Below are positions 17,512 to 26,418 of a stretch of DNA of 64,000 nt, in pieces (position 1 is the first letter of the stretch; each line of letters starts with the position of its first letter). The notes beneath the pieces are model-generated. The model was not told where the DNA came from. It did not search any database and saw only the letters and a list, made by a program, of their open reading frames with translations. The position numbers were made by a program, and so were the translations under genes. The stretch spans positions 169,824 to 233,823 of the forward strand of contig CACZNH010000006.1 of assembly GCA_902782465.1 (NCBI GenBank), read 5' to 3'. This stretch comes from an uncultured Bacteroidales bacterium. Its GTDB lineage: Bacteria > Bacteroidota > Bacteroidia > Bacteroidales > Muribaculaceae.

Positions 17512-17519
17512 TACCTTTG
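17512..17519 (+). promoter_or_regulatory. -7 box (TACCTTTG)
   Basis: Consensus match 24 nt before the ATG of the next gene. A TTTTG at 17491-17495 could be the -33 element, with a short spacer of 16 nt. Confidence 0.55.
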
Positions 17520-17543
17520 TACCATTAAATTATTAATGTGCAA

Positions 17544-19541
17544 ATGAACCGTTTTTTCTCGATTTTCTCTTTGGCCATTATGGCCTTTTTATCGTTGCAG
17601 GCAGGCGAAGTGACGTTTGACTTCTCGACTGCCGAGGGTATTACAGCTATGGGCTACGCCCTGCCTGAGCCGAGTGCAGGAACCAACCTGACCCAAGCAG
17701 GTCCCAAGACTGTGGACGGAGTGACCCTGTCGGCTACCGACGGAGCCACCCAGACCCGCATCTGGAACTCGCAGGGCAGTTACACGCTACGCATCTACGT
17801 TGACGGCTCCATCACCCTGAGTGTTGCCGAGGGTAGCATCACGGGCATCACCGTCAATGCCGCCAATGTCAACAACTTTGACCTGATTGCTGACGTGGGC
17901 GACTACACTGCCGACGGCACTGTGGGTACATGGACAGGCAGCGAGACCTCGGTGACCCTGACTCATGTGGGCAGCAAGAACGCCCAAGTGGCCAGCCTAG
18001 TGGTGACCACCAGCAGCGAGGGTCCCGTCAATCCTGACCCTGACGGCCCCATCGACCCCAACATCCACAAACTCGACTCATTGCAGCACCTGGCCGATTT
18101 GGAGGATGGCACCGCCTTCCAATTCACCAGCGACGTGTATGTCAACTACCAGTGGAATGACCACCTGTGGGTGATGCAGCTTGACGAGGAAGGCTACGCC
18201 TACGCAGCCCTAATCTATGGCGACACGGGCAAGGAATACCGCCTGGGTTCAGTCATCCCCGCTGGGTGGACCGCCGTGAAACAGACCTATAAAGGACAGG
18301 TCGAAGCTGCCGAACCCGCCCACTTTGCCAACGCCAAGAACATCCTTGAAGAGGATATGTACTCTGCATTTGACTGCACGGGCTATATGCACTCTGTTGC
18401 CGACCCCGAGTTGGGTTGGGACAACTACAAAGTCCATTTCGAGGGCGTGAGACTGAGTGACATCACCGAGCGCGGCAATTTCACGATGACCTGCAACGAG
18501 ACCGATGAAGACGGTAACATGATCGAAGCCAGTCTGGTAGGCTTCAACAAGTTCGGCATCGAACTTCCCGAGGAAGACCCCACCGAACTCTATAACGTCG
18601 AGGGCATGATGGTCATCTACAGCGACATCATGGAACTCTACCCCATCAGCATCACCAACAACCCCGGCACCCGCTTGTGGAAAGCAATGTATGAAGGTGA
18701 GGACGGCATGCAATGCAAAATCATCGACACGCTGTATGTGGCAGCTGCCATCGATGCCGGTGACCGCAAACTGGTCTTTGTTACCGACAACGTTGACGAG
18801 ATTTACTATGACACCTACGCCGAATGGGGCTATGCCTTGTGGGTGGATTGGTATCCTGACTGGATTGCCCTGGACTGCGCTGGTGACGAGGAACTGTTCA
18901 ACACCATCGCCGGTATGGAAGTGCTCAAGCCCTGCACCGTCAAGGGTACGGTGCAAGACCTGCAGACCAATCCGCGCCTGGTGCTCAACAGCGTTCCCGC
19001 TGCGCTTGAGGACGCCGAACTGCCCGCGCTGACGATGTTCAAATATGACCTGAATGACCTGGACGATGAAACCTGGCACAGCCTCACGGCCCGCGGCAAT
19101 GAGGTTGGTCAGGCTGTAGGCCATTTCTTCTATAAGGACGGCGTACCCAGCCTGTGCAGTGAACCTGACAGCATTGCGGTAAAGCTCAACTTTGACTACG
19201 CTCCCGCCCTGGAGGCCGAGATGGCCGCTCATGAAGGATTCAATTACGGTCTGCTGTGCGTGTTCACATTGAACGAGCCGTGGGTGGATGACGACATTGA
19301 TGGTGCTCCGCGTCACATCAGCCTCTACGATGAGTACTACTACACTAACTACACTATCTATCCGCTGGCCATCCTGTCAAGTTCATCGGTTGATGAGGTC
19401 AAGACGGGCAAGCAGGTGGTTGACGTGAAGTATGTCAGCCCCGCCGGTGTAGTGAGCGAGCAGCCGCAGGACGGCGTGAACATCGTCGTCACAACTCACA
19501 GCGACGGTTCACGCACTGCCGTGAAGCGCATGAAGAAATAA
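17544..19541 (+). CDS. Large secreted protein of unknown function
   Basis: 665 residues from the ATG at 17544; a GTG two codons earlier is less likely. The signal peptide is MNRFFSIFSLAIMAFLSLQAG. Residues about 20-150 are a beta-rich domain of short Thr/Ser/Val strands. A Pro/Asp linker (NPDPDGPIDPN) follows, then two or three repeats of an OB-like layout in which V-I-Y and K-G-T/Q-V segments recur, a pattern seen in Bacteroidales secreted proteins. The last ~40 residues (VKYVSPAGVV ... GVNIVVTTHSDG) resemble a type A type IX secretion sorting tail. I do not recognise the whole protein. Confidence 0.7.
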   Translation: MNRFFSIFSLAIMAFLSLQAGEVTFDFSTAEGITAMGYALPEPSAGTNLTQAGPKTVDGVTLSATDGATQTRIWNSQGSYTLRIYVDGSITLSVAEGSITGITVNAANVNNFDLIADVGDYTADGTVGTWTGSETSVTLTHVGSKNAQVASLVVTTSSEGPVNPDPDGPIDPNIHKLDSLQHLADLEDGTAFQFTSDVYVNYQWNDHLWVMQLDEEGYAYAALIYGDTGKEYRLGSVIPAGWTAVKQTYKGQVEAAEPAHFANAKNILEEDMYSAFDCTGYMHSVADPELGWDNYKVHFEGVRLSDITERGNFTMTCNETDEDGNMIEASLVGFNKFGIELPEEDPTELYNVEGMMVIYSDIMELYPISITNNPGTRLWKAMYEGEDGMQCKIIDTLYVAAAIDAGDRKLVFVTDNVDEIYYDTYAEWGYALWVDWYPDWIALDCAGDEELFNTIAGMEVLKPCTVKGTVQDLQTNPRLVLNSVPAALEDAELPALTMFKYDLNDLDDETWHSLTARGNEVGQAVGHFFYKDGVPSLCSEPDSIAVKLNFDYAPALEAEMAAHEGFNYGLLCVFTLNEPWVDDDIDGAPRHISLYDEYYYTNYTIYPLAILSSSSVDEVKTGKQVVDVKYVSPAGVVSEQPQDGVNIVVTTHSDGSRTAVKRMKK

Positions 19542-19564
19542 CACATAATCACAACATACATGAA

Positions 19565-19606
19565 GAAACGCACCCTGCCGATGATTGGCACGGTGCGTTT
19601 CGTTTT
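19565..19606 (+). terminator. Terminator of the secreted protein gene
   Basis: Hairpin with GAAACGCACC pairing with GGTGCGTTTC plus an inner CTGCC/GGCA extension, followed by GTTTT. It stands between two convergent genes. Confidence 0.75.
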
Positions 19607-19619
19607 AGGGGTGAAATAA

Positions 19620-20489
19620 TCAGTCAGATTGCCGCAGATTGATGCGCTGCAGCATGATAACAATGTTGCCCTTGTTGTCAAGCAGGGCCATCTCATACTG
19701 ATTGATGCGCTTGCAGGACTCGGTGCGTTCCAGCGCCAGCAACAGGGCCGTTTCATATTCAATGGATTCGCACTGATGCTCGGTGGAAACGAGGTCCTCG
19801 AACTGAATGGCCATGTCCTTGGTCGGGTCCAGGGAAATGACACCGTTAATGATGTTGCAACCCGTATCGCCATGGATGGTCTGCATCACAGCGTCAATGA
19901 CCATGCGCATATTGTACTGGCCCACGTTCTCGCTGTCGATTTCCTTGACGAGCCAGGCGCCGTTCATGGCATCCAGGTTGTGGCGCTTGAGCACCATGAG
20001 CACAGTCCCCTTGGCATTCATCAGATTCAGGTACTGGGCATTGTACTGCGCCTGCAGGGTGAAGCTGCGCACCTCGGCCAGGGTGTGCATGATGGTCTTC
20101 TCGTTGGTGACATTGCGGCAGGATTCACTCGTCGAGATGAAATCAGTGAATCTGATGTCATTTCCACTCAACTGGAAGGCACCATTAATGGTATTGCAGC
20201 CATTGCAGCCATAGACTTTGTTTCCTCCGGCAAAATCCAGGTACAGATAGGCGCGTTCCATGGTATAAACCTGTTTCTTGCGCACTACCACGATGTCCCA
20301 TTCGCCATAGAGCTGTTGAGCGGGATTGATGACTTCGACATCGCGCATAGGTTGCTCTACGTTGGCTACTACGTTCTCGACATTCACGCCACGTTTCTCC
20401 ATTTTCTTGTCCTTCTTCTTGCGGGCGTCCATGGTGGCTGGTGCCATCAACATCGCCATCAAGAGGGTCATGACAACATATTTTCTCAT
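19620..20489 (-). CDS. META-domain protein, two domains
   Basis: 289 residues with signal peptide (MRKYVVMTLLMAMLMAPATM). Two META/HslJ-like domains follow one another, about residues 58-165 and 172-285. Each has the pattern W-x(10-20)-Y-x-x-x-G-C-N and a later pair of small residues with C (T-S-E-S-C-R and T-E-H-Q-C-E). The first carries Y-G-C-N-G-C-N-T-I-N-G and the second D-T-G-C-N-I-I-N-G. META proteins are envelope proteins linked to stress or antibiotic tolerance in other bacteria; a role here is not shown. No operon partner is evident. Confidence 0.85.
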   Translation of the reverse strand: MRKYVVMTLLMAMLMAPATMDARKKKDKKMEKRGVNVENVVANVEQPMRDVEVINPAQQLYGEWDIVVVRKKQVYTMERAYLYLDFAGGNKVYGCNGCNTINGAFQLSGNDIRFTDFISTSESCRNVTNEKTIMHTLAEVRSFTLQAQYNAQYLNLMNAKGTVLMVLKRHNLDAMNGAWLVKEIDSENVGQYNMRMVIDAVMQTIHGDTGCNIINGVISLDPTKDMAIQFEDLVSTEHQCESIEYETALLLALERTESCKRINQYEMALLDNKGNIVIMLQRINLRQSD

Positions 20490-20534
20490 CGTTTCTGTCT
20501 GATAATTAGCTTTTTACTCTACTTGTTCTCAATT

Positions 20535-22946
20535 TCACTTGACATCAATCCTGATGCTTGATTTCATACCCGTATCGCGATCCTTAACGGTGAGCGTCAT
20601 GACACCAGGCTGCTTGCCGGCCTGACAGACGACAACCAGCTGGCCATGGAACAGGCTCATGCGGGGCTGCGTGAACGGCTCCAGCGAGGTGGCATCGCCG
20701 TTGCAGGCAGCCTTGTAGGTACCGGCTCCTGTCACGGTAAATTCCAGTCTGTTGGCTGCATCGGGACACAAGGTACCGTTCTTGTCCACAAGGCTGATGG
20801 TGACAAAGGCGAGGTCATTGCCGTCGGCCTTGATGGTCTTGCGTTCGGGTTCCAGCAGGATGCGCTTGGGCTTGCCTGCTGTGCGGACAACCTGCTGCCC
20901 TGCCCTGTTGCCCTGCTCGTCAAAGACCACGACCTTCAGTTCACCCGGCTGATAAACGACGTCACGCCAGCGCAAGCGGTAACGGTCCAGACGTGCCGTG
21001 TCGCTCTTGGTAATGCGTCCCTGGCTCTTGCCGTTAACGAAGAGCTCGGCCGTGGGATAATCGGTGTAGCAATAGACGGGAGTCACCTTACCCACGCGGT
21101 CGGGCCACGTCCAGTGCGGCAACAGGTGGATGGTGTGTTCCTGCTTGTTCCAGTGGCTGCGGTACAGGTAGTAACGGTCCTTGGGCAGGCCTGCAAGGTC
21201 ACAGATGCCAAAATAGCTGCTGCGCGAGGGCCAGTATTCGTCATAAGGGGTGGGTTCGCCCAGATAGTCATAGCCTGTCCACACGAACTCGCCCACGGTC
21301 CAGTCAAAGTCGTCCTGCATCTTCCAGTCATCATCGGGCAGGTTGCTCCACCAGCAGTATTCCACGTCATAGCTGGAGCACTGGCCGTCGGGCCATGCCT
21401 TGTTGGTAGCAACAGTGTCGGGGAAATGATACACGCCACGGCTGCTGACGGTGGAGGCCGTCTCGCTGCCCAGGATAAAGCCCTGGGGCAGGCGCTTAAT
21501 CATATCCTCGTATTTGTGAACGCGGTAGTTATAACCGGGCACGTCGGCCACCTGTGCAAAACCGCACCAGATGGTGCCGTCGGGCTGGTCCATGCCGCAG
21601 GTCACCATGCGCGAGGGGTCATACTTGTGGCACAAGGCAATGAGGTCCTTATAGCGTTGAGCGCCCTCGGGCTTCCACTGCTCAGGGATTTCGTTGCCCA
21701 CACTCCACATGATGATGCTGGGGTGGTTGCGGTGGTTGAGCACCAGGTTGCGGATGTCCTGCTGCCACCACTCGTCCCAGTAGCGGCCATAGCCGTTGCG
21801 CACCTTGGGCTCTTTCCAGCCGTCAAAGCTCTCGGCCATGACCATCATGCCCAGGCTGTCGCAGACCTCCATCTGCATCGTCGAGGGCATATTGTGGCTG
21901 GTGCGGATGGCATCGGCGCCCATTTCCTTCATCATCTTGATCTGGCGGATGAGGGCGGACTTGTTGACGGCAGCGCCCAGCGGGCCCAAGTCATGGTGCA
22001 AGCACACGCCCTTAATCTTGCGGCGCTCGCCGTTAAGCTGGAAACCGCCCTCCTTGCTGAACGTGACGGTGCGGATGCCCACTTTTTGCTCCTGACGGTC
22101 GATTTCCTCATTGTCACATTTCAGGACGGCAATGATATTGTAAAGATAGGGATGCTCGGGAGACCACAACTGGGGATTCTCGACATGCAACGTCATGGCA
22201 TAATGACAAACACCATCAGGCTTGGACCAGTTTCTTGCCACTTCGCGGCCAGTGGCATCCTTGAGCGAAATCTCCAATACATAATTACACTCATACCCCT
22301 TTAACGGCCATGAATCATGCTCTACTTTCAGATGCGCAAAGCCATACTCATCCATTGTCTCAAGAGTCTGCACAAAAAGCCCCCAGGTTTGCAATGCATT
22401 CTCTCCACGCGACATCACTAGTTTCACGGGGCGGTAAATACCGCCACCGGGATACCAGCGGTTGCTCTCTTCTTTATTTTCCAGGCTTACTTCCAAAGTG
22501 TTCGGAGTACCATCGTTCTCTAAATTGGACACATTGACGATAAAGGCGTTGTATCCGTAGGCCCAATGCCCCGCCTCGCGACCGTTGACATATACATGAG
22601 CATCGGCCATCGCACCATCAAAGACCAATTCGGCATGTTTGTATTCCTCGGGCACTGTAAAAGTGGTTCTATAGTAGCCTTTGCCAATCCAAGGCAGCGC
22701 ACCGGAGCGGCCCGATTTCTCGGTGGCAACGATCTCGCCGTTCTCTTTGATAGCAACGACTTGCAGGTCCCATTTCTTGTCAAACGGGCCGCTGATAGCC
22801 CAGTCGTGGGGCACAGTAACGGGCTGCCACGTGATGGAGTCGCGCGAGAATTCCCAACCCTCGTCGAGGAAGACCTCGCGGTGACTCTGCGCCAGGGCGG
22901 TCACGGCAATCATGGTTGCCATCAGGAGGATAAACGTCTTTTTCAT
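20535..22946 (-). CDS. Glycoside hydrolase family 2, beta-galactosidase type
   Basis: 803 residues from the ATG at 22944-22946; a GTG 18 nt earlier is less likely because the signal peptide begins MKKTFILLMATMIAVTALAQ. Domain order is sugar-binding jelly roll (~30-180), Ig-like (~190-295), TIM barrel (~300-580), a DUF4982-like Ig domain (~600-690) and a C-terminal Ig domain. The acid/base is Glu419 in W-S-V-G-N-E, and the probable nucleophile is Glu495 in L-G-S-E-T. The secreted location suggests action on host or plant beta-galactosides. It has no SusCD, sensor or sulfatase neighbours, so it is an orphan rather than part of a visible PUL. Confidence 0.93.
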   Translation of the reverse strand: MKKTFILLMATMIAVTALAQSHREVFLDEGWEFSRDSITWQPVTVPHDWAISGPFDKKWDLQVVAIKENGEIVATEKSGRSGALPWIGKGYYRTTFTVPEEYKHAELVFDGAMADAHVYVNGREAGHWAYGYNAFIVNVSNLENDGTPNTLEVSLENKEESNRWYPGGGIYRPVKLVMSRGENALQTWGLFVQTLETMDEYGFAHLKVEHDSWPLKGYECNYVLEISLKDATGREVARNWSKPDGVCHYAMTLHVENPQLWSPEHPYLYNIIAVLKCDNEEIDRQEQKVGIRTVTFSKEGGFQLNGERRKIKGVCLHHDLGPLGAAVNKSALIRQIKMMKEMGADAIRTSHNMPSTMQMEVCDSLGMMVMAESFDGWKEPKVRNGYGRYWDEWWQQDIRNLVLNHRNHPSIIMWSVGNEIPEQWKPEGAQRYKDLIALCHKYDPSRMVTCGMDQPDGTIWCGFAQVADVPGYNYRVHKYEDMIKRLPQGFILGSETASTVSSRGVYHFPDTVATNKAWPDGQCSSYDVEYCWWSNLPDDDWKMQDDFDWTVGEFVWTGYDYLGEPTPYDEYWPSRSSYFGICDLAGLPKDRYYLYRSHWNKQEHTIHLLPHWTWPDRVGKVTPVYCYTDYPTAELFVNGKSQGRITKSDTARLDRYRLRWRDVVYQPGELKVVVFDEQGNRAGQQVVRTAGKPKRILLEPERKTIKADGNDLAFVTISLVDKNGTLCPDAANRLEFTVTGAGTYKAACNGDATSLEPFTQPRMSLFHGQLVVVCQAGKQPGVMTLTVKDRDTGMKSSIRIDVK

Positions 22947-22961
22947 TTCTTGCAGTGATTT

Positions 22962-22999
22962 CACTATAGAAGCTATAGATAATATAGTTAGCTATAGAG
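22962..22999. repeat. GCTATAGA short direct repeats
   Basis: Three to four copies of CTATAG-containing units between engB and the GH2 gene. The same motif recurs at 44315-44349. Confidence 0.6.
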
Positions 23000-23003
23000 T
23001 TTG

Positions 23004-23612
23004 TTATTGGTTGGATTTCAATTGCTTGTTGATGTCGTCGATGTAGCTGAGCAGTTCGTCGCGGCCACGGGCGTCCTCACTCGACGTCATGAAGATGGGA
23101 GGCAATTCTTCCCAGGTCTTGCGTAGCACTTTCTTGTAATCCTCGACTGCAGCGGGGCCAGCTACCTTGCCCAGCTTGTCCATCTTGGTGAACACGATGG
23201 AGAACGGCACGCCATGCTCTCCCAGCCACTCCATGAACTCGAGGTCAATCTTCTGGGGCTTGATGCGGCTATCGACCAGGACAAACAGGTTGGTCATCTG
23301 CTCACGTCCCATGACATAGCCCTGAATCATGCGCCACAGCTTTTCGCGGTCCTCCTTGCTGCGCTTGGCAAAGCCGTATCCAGGCAAATCGACGATGTAC
23401 CACTCGCCATTGATGAGGAAGTGGTTGATGAGCATGGTCTTGCCTGGGGTGGCACTGGTCTTGGCCAGCGCCTTGCGCCCTGTGAGCATATTGATGAGCG
23501 ACGACTTGCCGACGTTGCTGCGGCCAATGAAGGCATACTCGGGCAAGTTGGATTCAGGACACTTGCGGTAGTCGCTGTTGCTGATTTTGAATTCGGCGGA
23601 ATTGATTTTCAT
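23004..23612 (-). CDS. engB: Ribosome biogenesis GTP-binding protein YihA/YsxC
   Basis: 202-residue TRAFAC GTPase needed for late 50S subunit assembly. G1 is G-R-S-N-V-G-K-S-S (residues ~31-39), G3 is D-L-P-G-Y-G-F-A, G4 is T-K-M-D-K, and G5 is T-S-S-E-D. The length and the Y-C-P-E/K-C-P-E[10 protein letters not shown] opening are standard. The start lies 19 nt after the stop of the TIGR04076 gene, within a repeat array, so they are probably co-transcribed. Confidence 0.96.
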   Translation of the reverse strand: MKINSAEFKISNSDYRKCPESNLPEYAFIGRSNVGKSSLINMLTGRKALAKTSATPGKTMLINHFLINGEWYIVDLPGYGFAKRSKEDREKLWRMIQGYVMGREQMTNLFVLVDSRIKPQKIDLEFMEWLGEHGVPFSIVFTKMDKLGKVAGPAAVEDYKKVLRKTWEELPPIFMTSSEDARGRDELLSYIDDINKQLKSNQ

Positions 23613-23615
23613 TAT

Positions 23616-23649
23616 CTTCAGTTGTCAGTTGTCAGTTTTCAGTTGTTGT
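23616..23649. repeat. TTTTCAG/TTGTCAG short tandem repeat
   Basis: Four units of the 7-bp repeat family. It supplies the T-E-N-stop codons at the end of the TIGR04076 gene and reaches to within a few bases of the engB start, the same arrangement as between aguA and aguB. Confidence 0.8.
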
Positions 23650-23973
23650 GAGGGTTTCAATATAGAACGAGAGGGGTCGGAAGCCGTCGTTGCAGGAAAT
23701 CATGGCTGAATGGGGGTTCTTCATCCATCCGTCATAGAAATTGCCCTCGCCTCTTGCCAAGGCCTCGACAAAAGTTCGCATCGACTCCCATGCACTCTCG
23801 CACATGCCCTCAGGGCGCTTACCGTCGGTCGAGATGAAGGTCTGGCCGACGCTGATGTCACACGTGTGCTCGATGGGGTTCTCAAATTTCTCCATCAGGT
23901 CACGATAGACGGTCTGCCGCATGGCGGTGATGCGCACCGGTTTCAACTTCTTGTTTTCCAAGTTCTCGTTCAT
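23632..23973 (-). CDS. TIGR04076 family small protein
   Basis: 113 residues: K-P-V-R-I-T-A-M-R-Q-T-V-Y-R-D-L near the start, then C-D-I-S-V-G-Q-T-F, E-G-M-C-E-S-A-W, and a C-terminal M-I-S-C-N-D-G-F-R-P-L-S-F segment. The spaced cysteines and the S/C-C-x-D-G-x-R-P-V motif match the TIGR04076 family, whose function is unknown. The protein is cytosolic. A -7 box ends only 4 nt before the ATG, so the mRNA may be leaderless. engB lies directly downstream. Confidence 0.75.
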   Translation of the reverse strand: MNENLENKKLKPVRITAMRQTVYRDLMEKFENPIEHTCDISVGQTFISTDGKRPEGMCESAWESMRTFVEALARGEGNFYDGWMKNPHSAMISCNDGFRPLSFYIETLTTTEN

Positions 23974-23977
23974 AGCG

Positions 23978-23985
23978 CAAAGTTA
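23978..23985 (-). promoter_or_regulatory. -7 box (TAACTTTG) abutting the TIGR04076 start
   Basis: Exact consensus match, with four bases (CGCT read on the minus strand) between it and the ATG. The transcription start would fall at or beside the start codon. Confidence 0.55.
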
Positions 23986-24056
23986 CATAAAATCCCCGAA
24001 TGAGACAAATCCCTAACCAACAGAAGTCATCTTGCATCAGCAAATGAGACGAGGCC

Positions 24057-24189
24057 GTGTCATAATTCAATTGCAAGGATTATAACCGCCCTGCGGGCGG
24101 GAAATTAAGCAAATTGATTATAAAATTTTTATTATTATACATATAATGTGCGAAAGCACGGTTATATTACCATGTAGCAATTATGACAC
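24057..24189. repeat. 133-bp foldable inverted-repeat element (MITE-like or structured RNA)
   Basis: The ends GTGTCATAATT (24057-24067) and AATTATGACAC (24179-24189) are perfect 11-bp inverted repeats. A second pair, ATTATAACCG (24079-24088) and CGGTTATATT (24159-24168), lies at matching distances inward. Within these sit a CCGCCC-TGC-GGGCGG hairpin (24086-24100) and a GTGC-GAAA-GCAC hairpin with a GNRA tetraloop (24148-24159). The centre is AT-rich. There is no ORF. I cannot tell a degenerate transposable element from an RNA. Confidence 0.5.
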
Positions 24190-24222
24190 AGCGTCGTTCC
24201 CTTATTTTCCAGAATCATCAGG

Positions 24223-26121
24223 TCATTCTAGCTCCAGAATGATGGCAATGAGGCGGTTGAGGTCAGCAATAGTCACTCTCAAGTCCCAGTCGAGATCGCC
24301 TGTGTCAATATAGGTTCCGGCTATGATCATTTCAATCACCAGGTTGACGTCGGTAATGTTGACACAGCCGTCACGGTTCACGTCGCCGTCTTCAGGGACT
24401 ATAGGTCCCACTTTCGAGCCCTGCTTGAACTTGTAATCTATATAGGCACCAGGATACTCAAAGCGGATAACAGCCTCGCGATACGCCACGACTATGGGCA
24501 GCGGCTTGGCGGTAACAACAGCATTCACAATACCGTTGAACTCGCCCTGCTCCATCTGGTCTTCCAGGTCGATGGTCAGCCAATCGGGAACGTCCCCGCC
24601 ATCGCAGGTTACATGCCATGCATCGTCAGCGCTGGATTCCCAGGACCTGAACTCAATGCTGCGACAAGTGTGGTCGCCGAATGTCTTCTCCATCACTCCA
24701 CCCTCTCTGGGGAAATTGTACTCACCATTCTCTCCTTCATCATCGTACAAGAAGCTCAGGTAAGGCAACTCGGTGCTCAGGAAGATGGTCAGACCGGTCT
24801 TCATTGCCATGGGACCAGAGAAGAAATTGTTCAGACCAGTCCAGACATAGCGGTCCAGATTGCCGTCCTCATCGGGGATTCCGAACTTGAGGTAAGCCAA
24901 CTCACCGAAGCCCTCGTCAACATCCCAGTCGCTGCTAATCATGGCCGAGAAGTTGATCAGGTTCCGCATCTCGGGCTCGTTGTAACCGTCGATGGCAACC
25001 AGGATGGCGCAATCGATGGTCGGGGTGATGTCAAACTCCAGGCCGTCCTCCTCTTCGTAGAGATTGAAGAACACCAGACCACCAGTGGTAGCCTCGGTCT
25101 CAGGTGTTACGATAGCCCGTCCCCTGGCGATGAGTTCACCCGGTTCGTCGGGCAGCGTAACGCTCACGGTGTCATTATATGCCGGAATCTTGTCGAGCTT
25201 GTAAATCTTACAGGTCATTTCAACCTGAGCATCCACAGCCACCTCGAGAAAAGCGCAATCCATAACCACCTGGTTAAGCAGGTAGGGAGCAGTAGGCTTC
25301 TCAAAGGCCTGTGCGATACCGTCTATGCGATAACAGTCACCTGCGCCACCGTTCTTGCCGAACCAGTAACCATCCTCATTGTCACCATAAGACTCAGCAC
25401 CGCTGTAGTACGTCATGGGATAGAATTTGTCACCATTGCGTCCACCGTAGCAGAAGTTCTTACTCGACTTGAGGATATCGTAGCCCCAAAAGTGCATCGT
25501 ATTGGGCATAGAAAGGATATAGCTAGGGTGCTCGGCAACGATAACGGGCTTATAGGATGTGCCGCCCATCTCGTAGCCGCTGAGTGCCCAACTGTAGAAA
25601 TCTTCACCGTCATCCAACAATAATCTAGGAACCTCGGCAACCTCTATACCCCATTTCATCGTGAGATCCATCCCACTTTCTCCAGTACCTGGGAAAGTCT
25701 GCCACACTTTTTCTTCCACGCCATCTTCATTGACTATCCAATGTTCAACATCCCACTCGCAGACGGCATTCTCGCCCAGTCCAGTTGCAAAAGCGTTGAA
25801 GGTGTACCAGGTATAGGGCTTTACGGTAATGTAAGGAGCATATATCATACCTGCGTTAGTGCCATTTTCAACCACAAGGCTTGCTGGGAATGCGCCGGCG
25901 GGCCGACGATACCACATGAAGAAATTATCGGCTTTCTTGGGGGCTTGCATCACAGGGAAACATGAAGTGTGCATCTGCGCAACCTCTTTCTTAGCCTCAG
26001 GCCTGACGGTCTGAATGGCGTTGTTCGCCGACACCAGGGTGCTTGGTGGGCGCAAGAATTGCGCATTGGCAGACGTCAGCATCAAAGCGGCTGCCAGCAG
26101 TAGTAAGATTCTTTTCATCAT
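24223..26121 (-). CDS. Secreted paralog 1 of a three-member family, dockerin-like C-terminus
   Basis: 632 residues with signal peptide (MMKRILLLLAAALMLTSANAQ). It is closely similar over its whole length to the next gene and to the gene at 58759-60612. Shared landmarks are P-E-A-K-K-E-V-A-Q-M, R-P-A-G-A-F, H-G/S-G-Y-E-M-G-G-T, F-W-G-Y-D, Y-P-M-T-Y-Y-S-G-A, Y-W-F-G-K-N, G-I-A-Q-A-F-E-K-P-T-A-P-Y and T-P-T-I-D. A BACON-like beta-domain occupies about residues 470-565 (W-x-V-x-C ... V-P-D-W-L-T-I ... R-F-E-Y-P-G-A-Y). The tail has two dockerin-like repeats; the first (DVNRDGCVNITDV) is good and the second (DLDWDLRVTIADL) is weakened. No enzyme motif is recognised. Confidence 0.75.
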   Translation of the reverse strand: MMKRILLLLAAALMLTSANAQFLRPPSTLVSANNAIQTVRPEAKKEVAQMHTSCFPVMQAPKKADNFFMWYRRPAGAFPASLVVENGTNAGMIYAPYITVKPYTWYTFNAFATGLGENAVCEWDVEHWIVNEDGVEEKVWQTFPGTGESGMDLTMKWGIEVAEVPRLLLDDGEDFYSWALSGYEMGGTSYKPVIVAEHPSYILSMPNTMHFWGYDILKSSKNFCYGGRNGDKFYPMTYYSGAESYGDNEDGYWFGKNGGAGDCYRIDGIAQAFEKPTAPYLLNQVVMDCAFLEVAVDAQVEMTCKIYKLDKIPAYNDTVSVTLPDEPGELIARGRAIVTPETEATTGGLVFFNLYEEEDGLEFDITPTIDCAILVAIDGYNEPEMRNLINFSAMISSDWDVDEGFGELAYLKFGIPDEDGNLDRYVWTGLNNFFSGPMAMKTGLTIFLSTELPYLSFLYDDEGENGEYNFPREGGVMEKTFGDHTCRSIEFRSWESSADDAWHVTCDGGDVPDWLTIDLEDQMEQGEFNGIVNAVVTAKPLPIVVAYREAVIRFEYPGAYIDYKFKQGSKVGPIVPEDGDVNRDGCVNITDVNLVIEMIIAGTYIDTGDLDWDLRVTIADLNRLIAIILELE

Positions 26122-26237
26122 AATGATAAATAATAAAAGTGAAACTAAAACTCTTCCATTTAATTATACTCACAGATTTTTTAACTATGGAGTTAAATAC
26201 ATAGCTCATAAAACCTGTAATATTTTCCAATAAACTG

Positions 26238-26245
26238 CAAAATTA
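26238..26245 (-). promoter_or_regulatory. -7 box (TAATTTTG) of paralog 1
   Basis: Consensus match about 117 nt before the start codon, so paralog 1 can be transcribed separately from paralog 2. Confidence 0.5.
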
Positions 26246-26320
26246 ACCATAACCCATGAAAATAGCAAATCTGTATTCTAAAATATTGGTATATAGGTCA
26301 AAATATTGCTACAATAAAAA

Positions 26321-26358
26321 AGATGAGACGGAAAACCTTCAATCAGGTTCCCCGTCTC
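26321..26358 (-). terminator. Terminator of paralog 2
   Basis: Stem GAGACGG/CCGTCTC (26325-26331 with 26352-26358) with an inner AACC/GGTT pairing, then ATC and a T-run on the minus strand. Confidence 0.75.
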
Positions 26359-26418
26359 CACAGGTAATAGATGATATGTTAAGAAACTGTTATTTCTCTT
26401 TTAATCATCAACTCATCC

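Noticed and set aside
18249-19316. 355-codon open frame opposite the large secreted protein
   Set aside because: Shadow frame; the plus-strand gene has signal peptide, promoter and terminator.
20646-22304. 552-codon open frame opposite the GH2 gene
   Set aside because: It mirrors the codon bias of the real gene, has an atypical Val/Leu/His/Ala-rich composition and no family signature, while the opposite strand encodes a complete GH2 enzyme.
24057-24189. Interpretation as a CRISPR or attachment site
   Set aside because: No direct-repeat array, spacers, integrase or tRNA target; inverted-repeat structure fits a MITE or RNA better.
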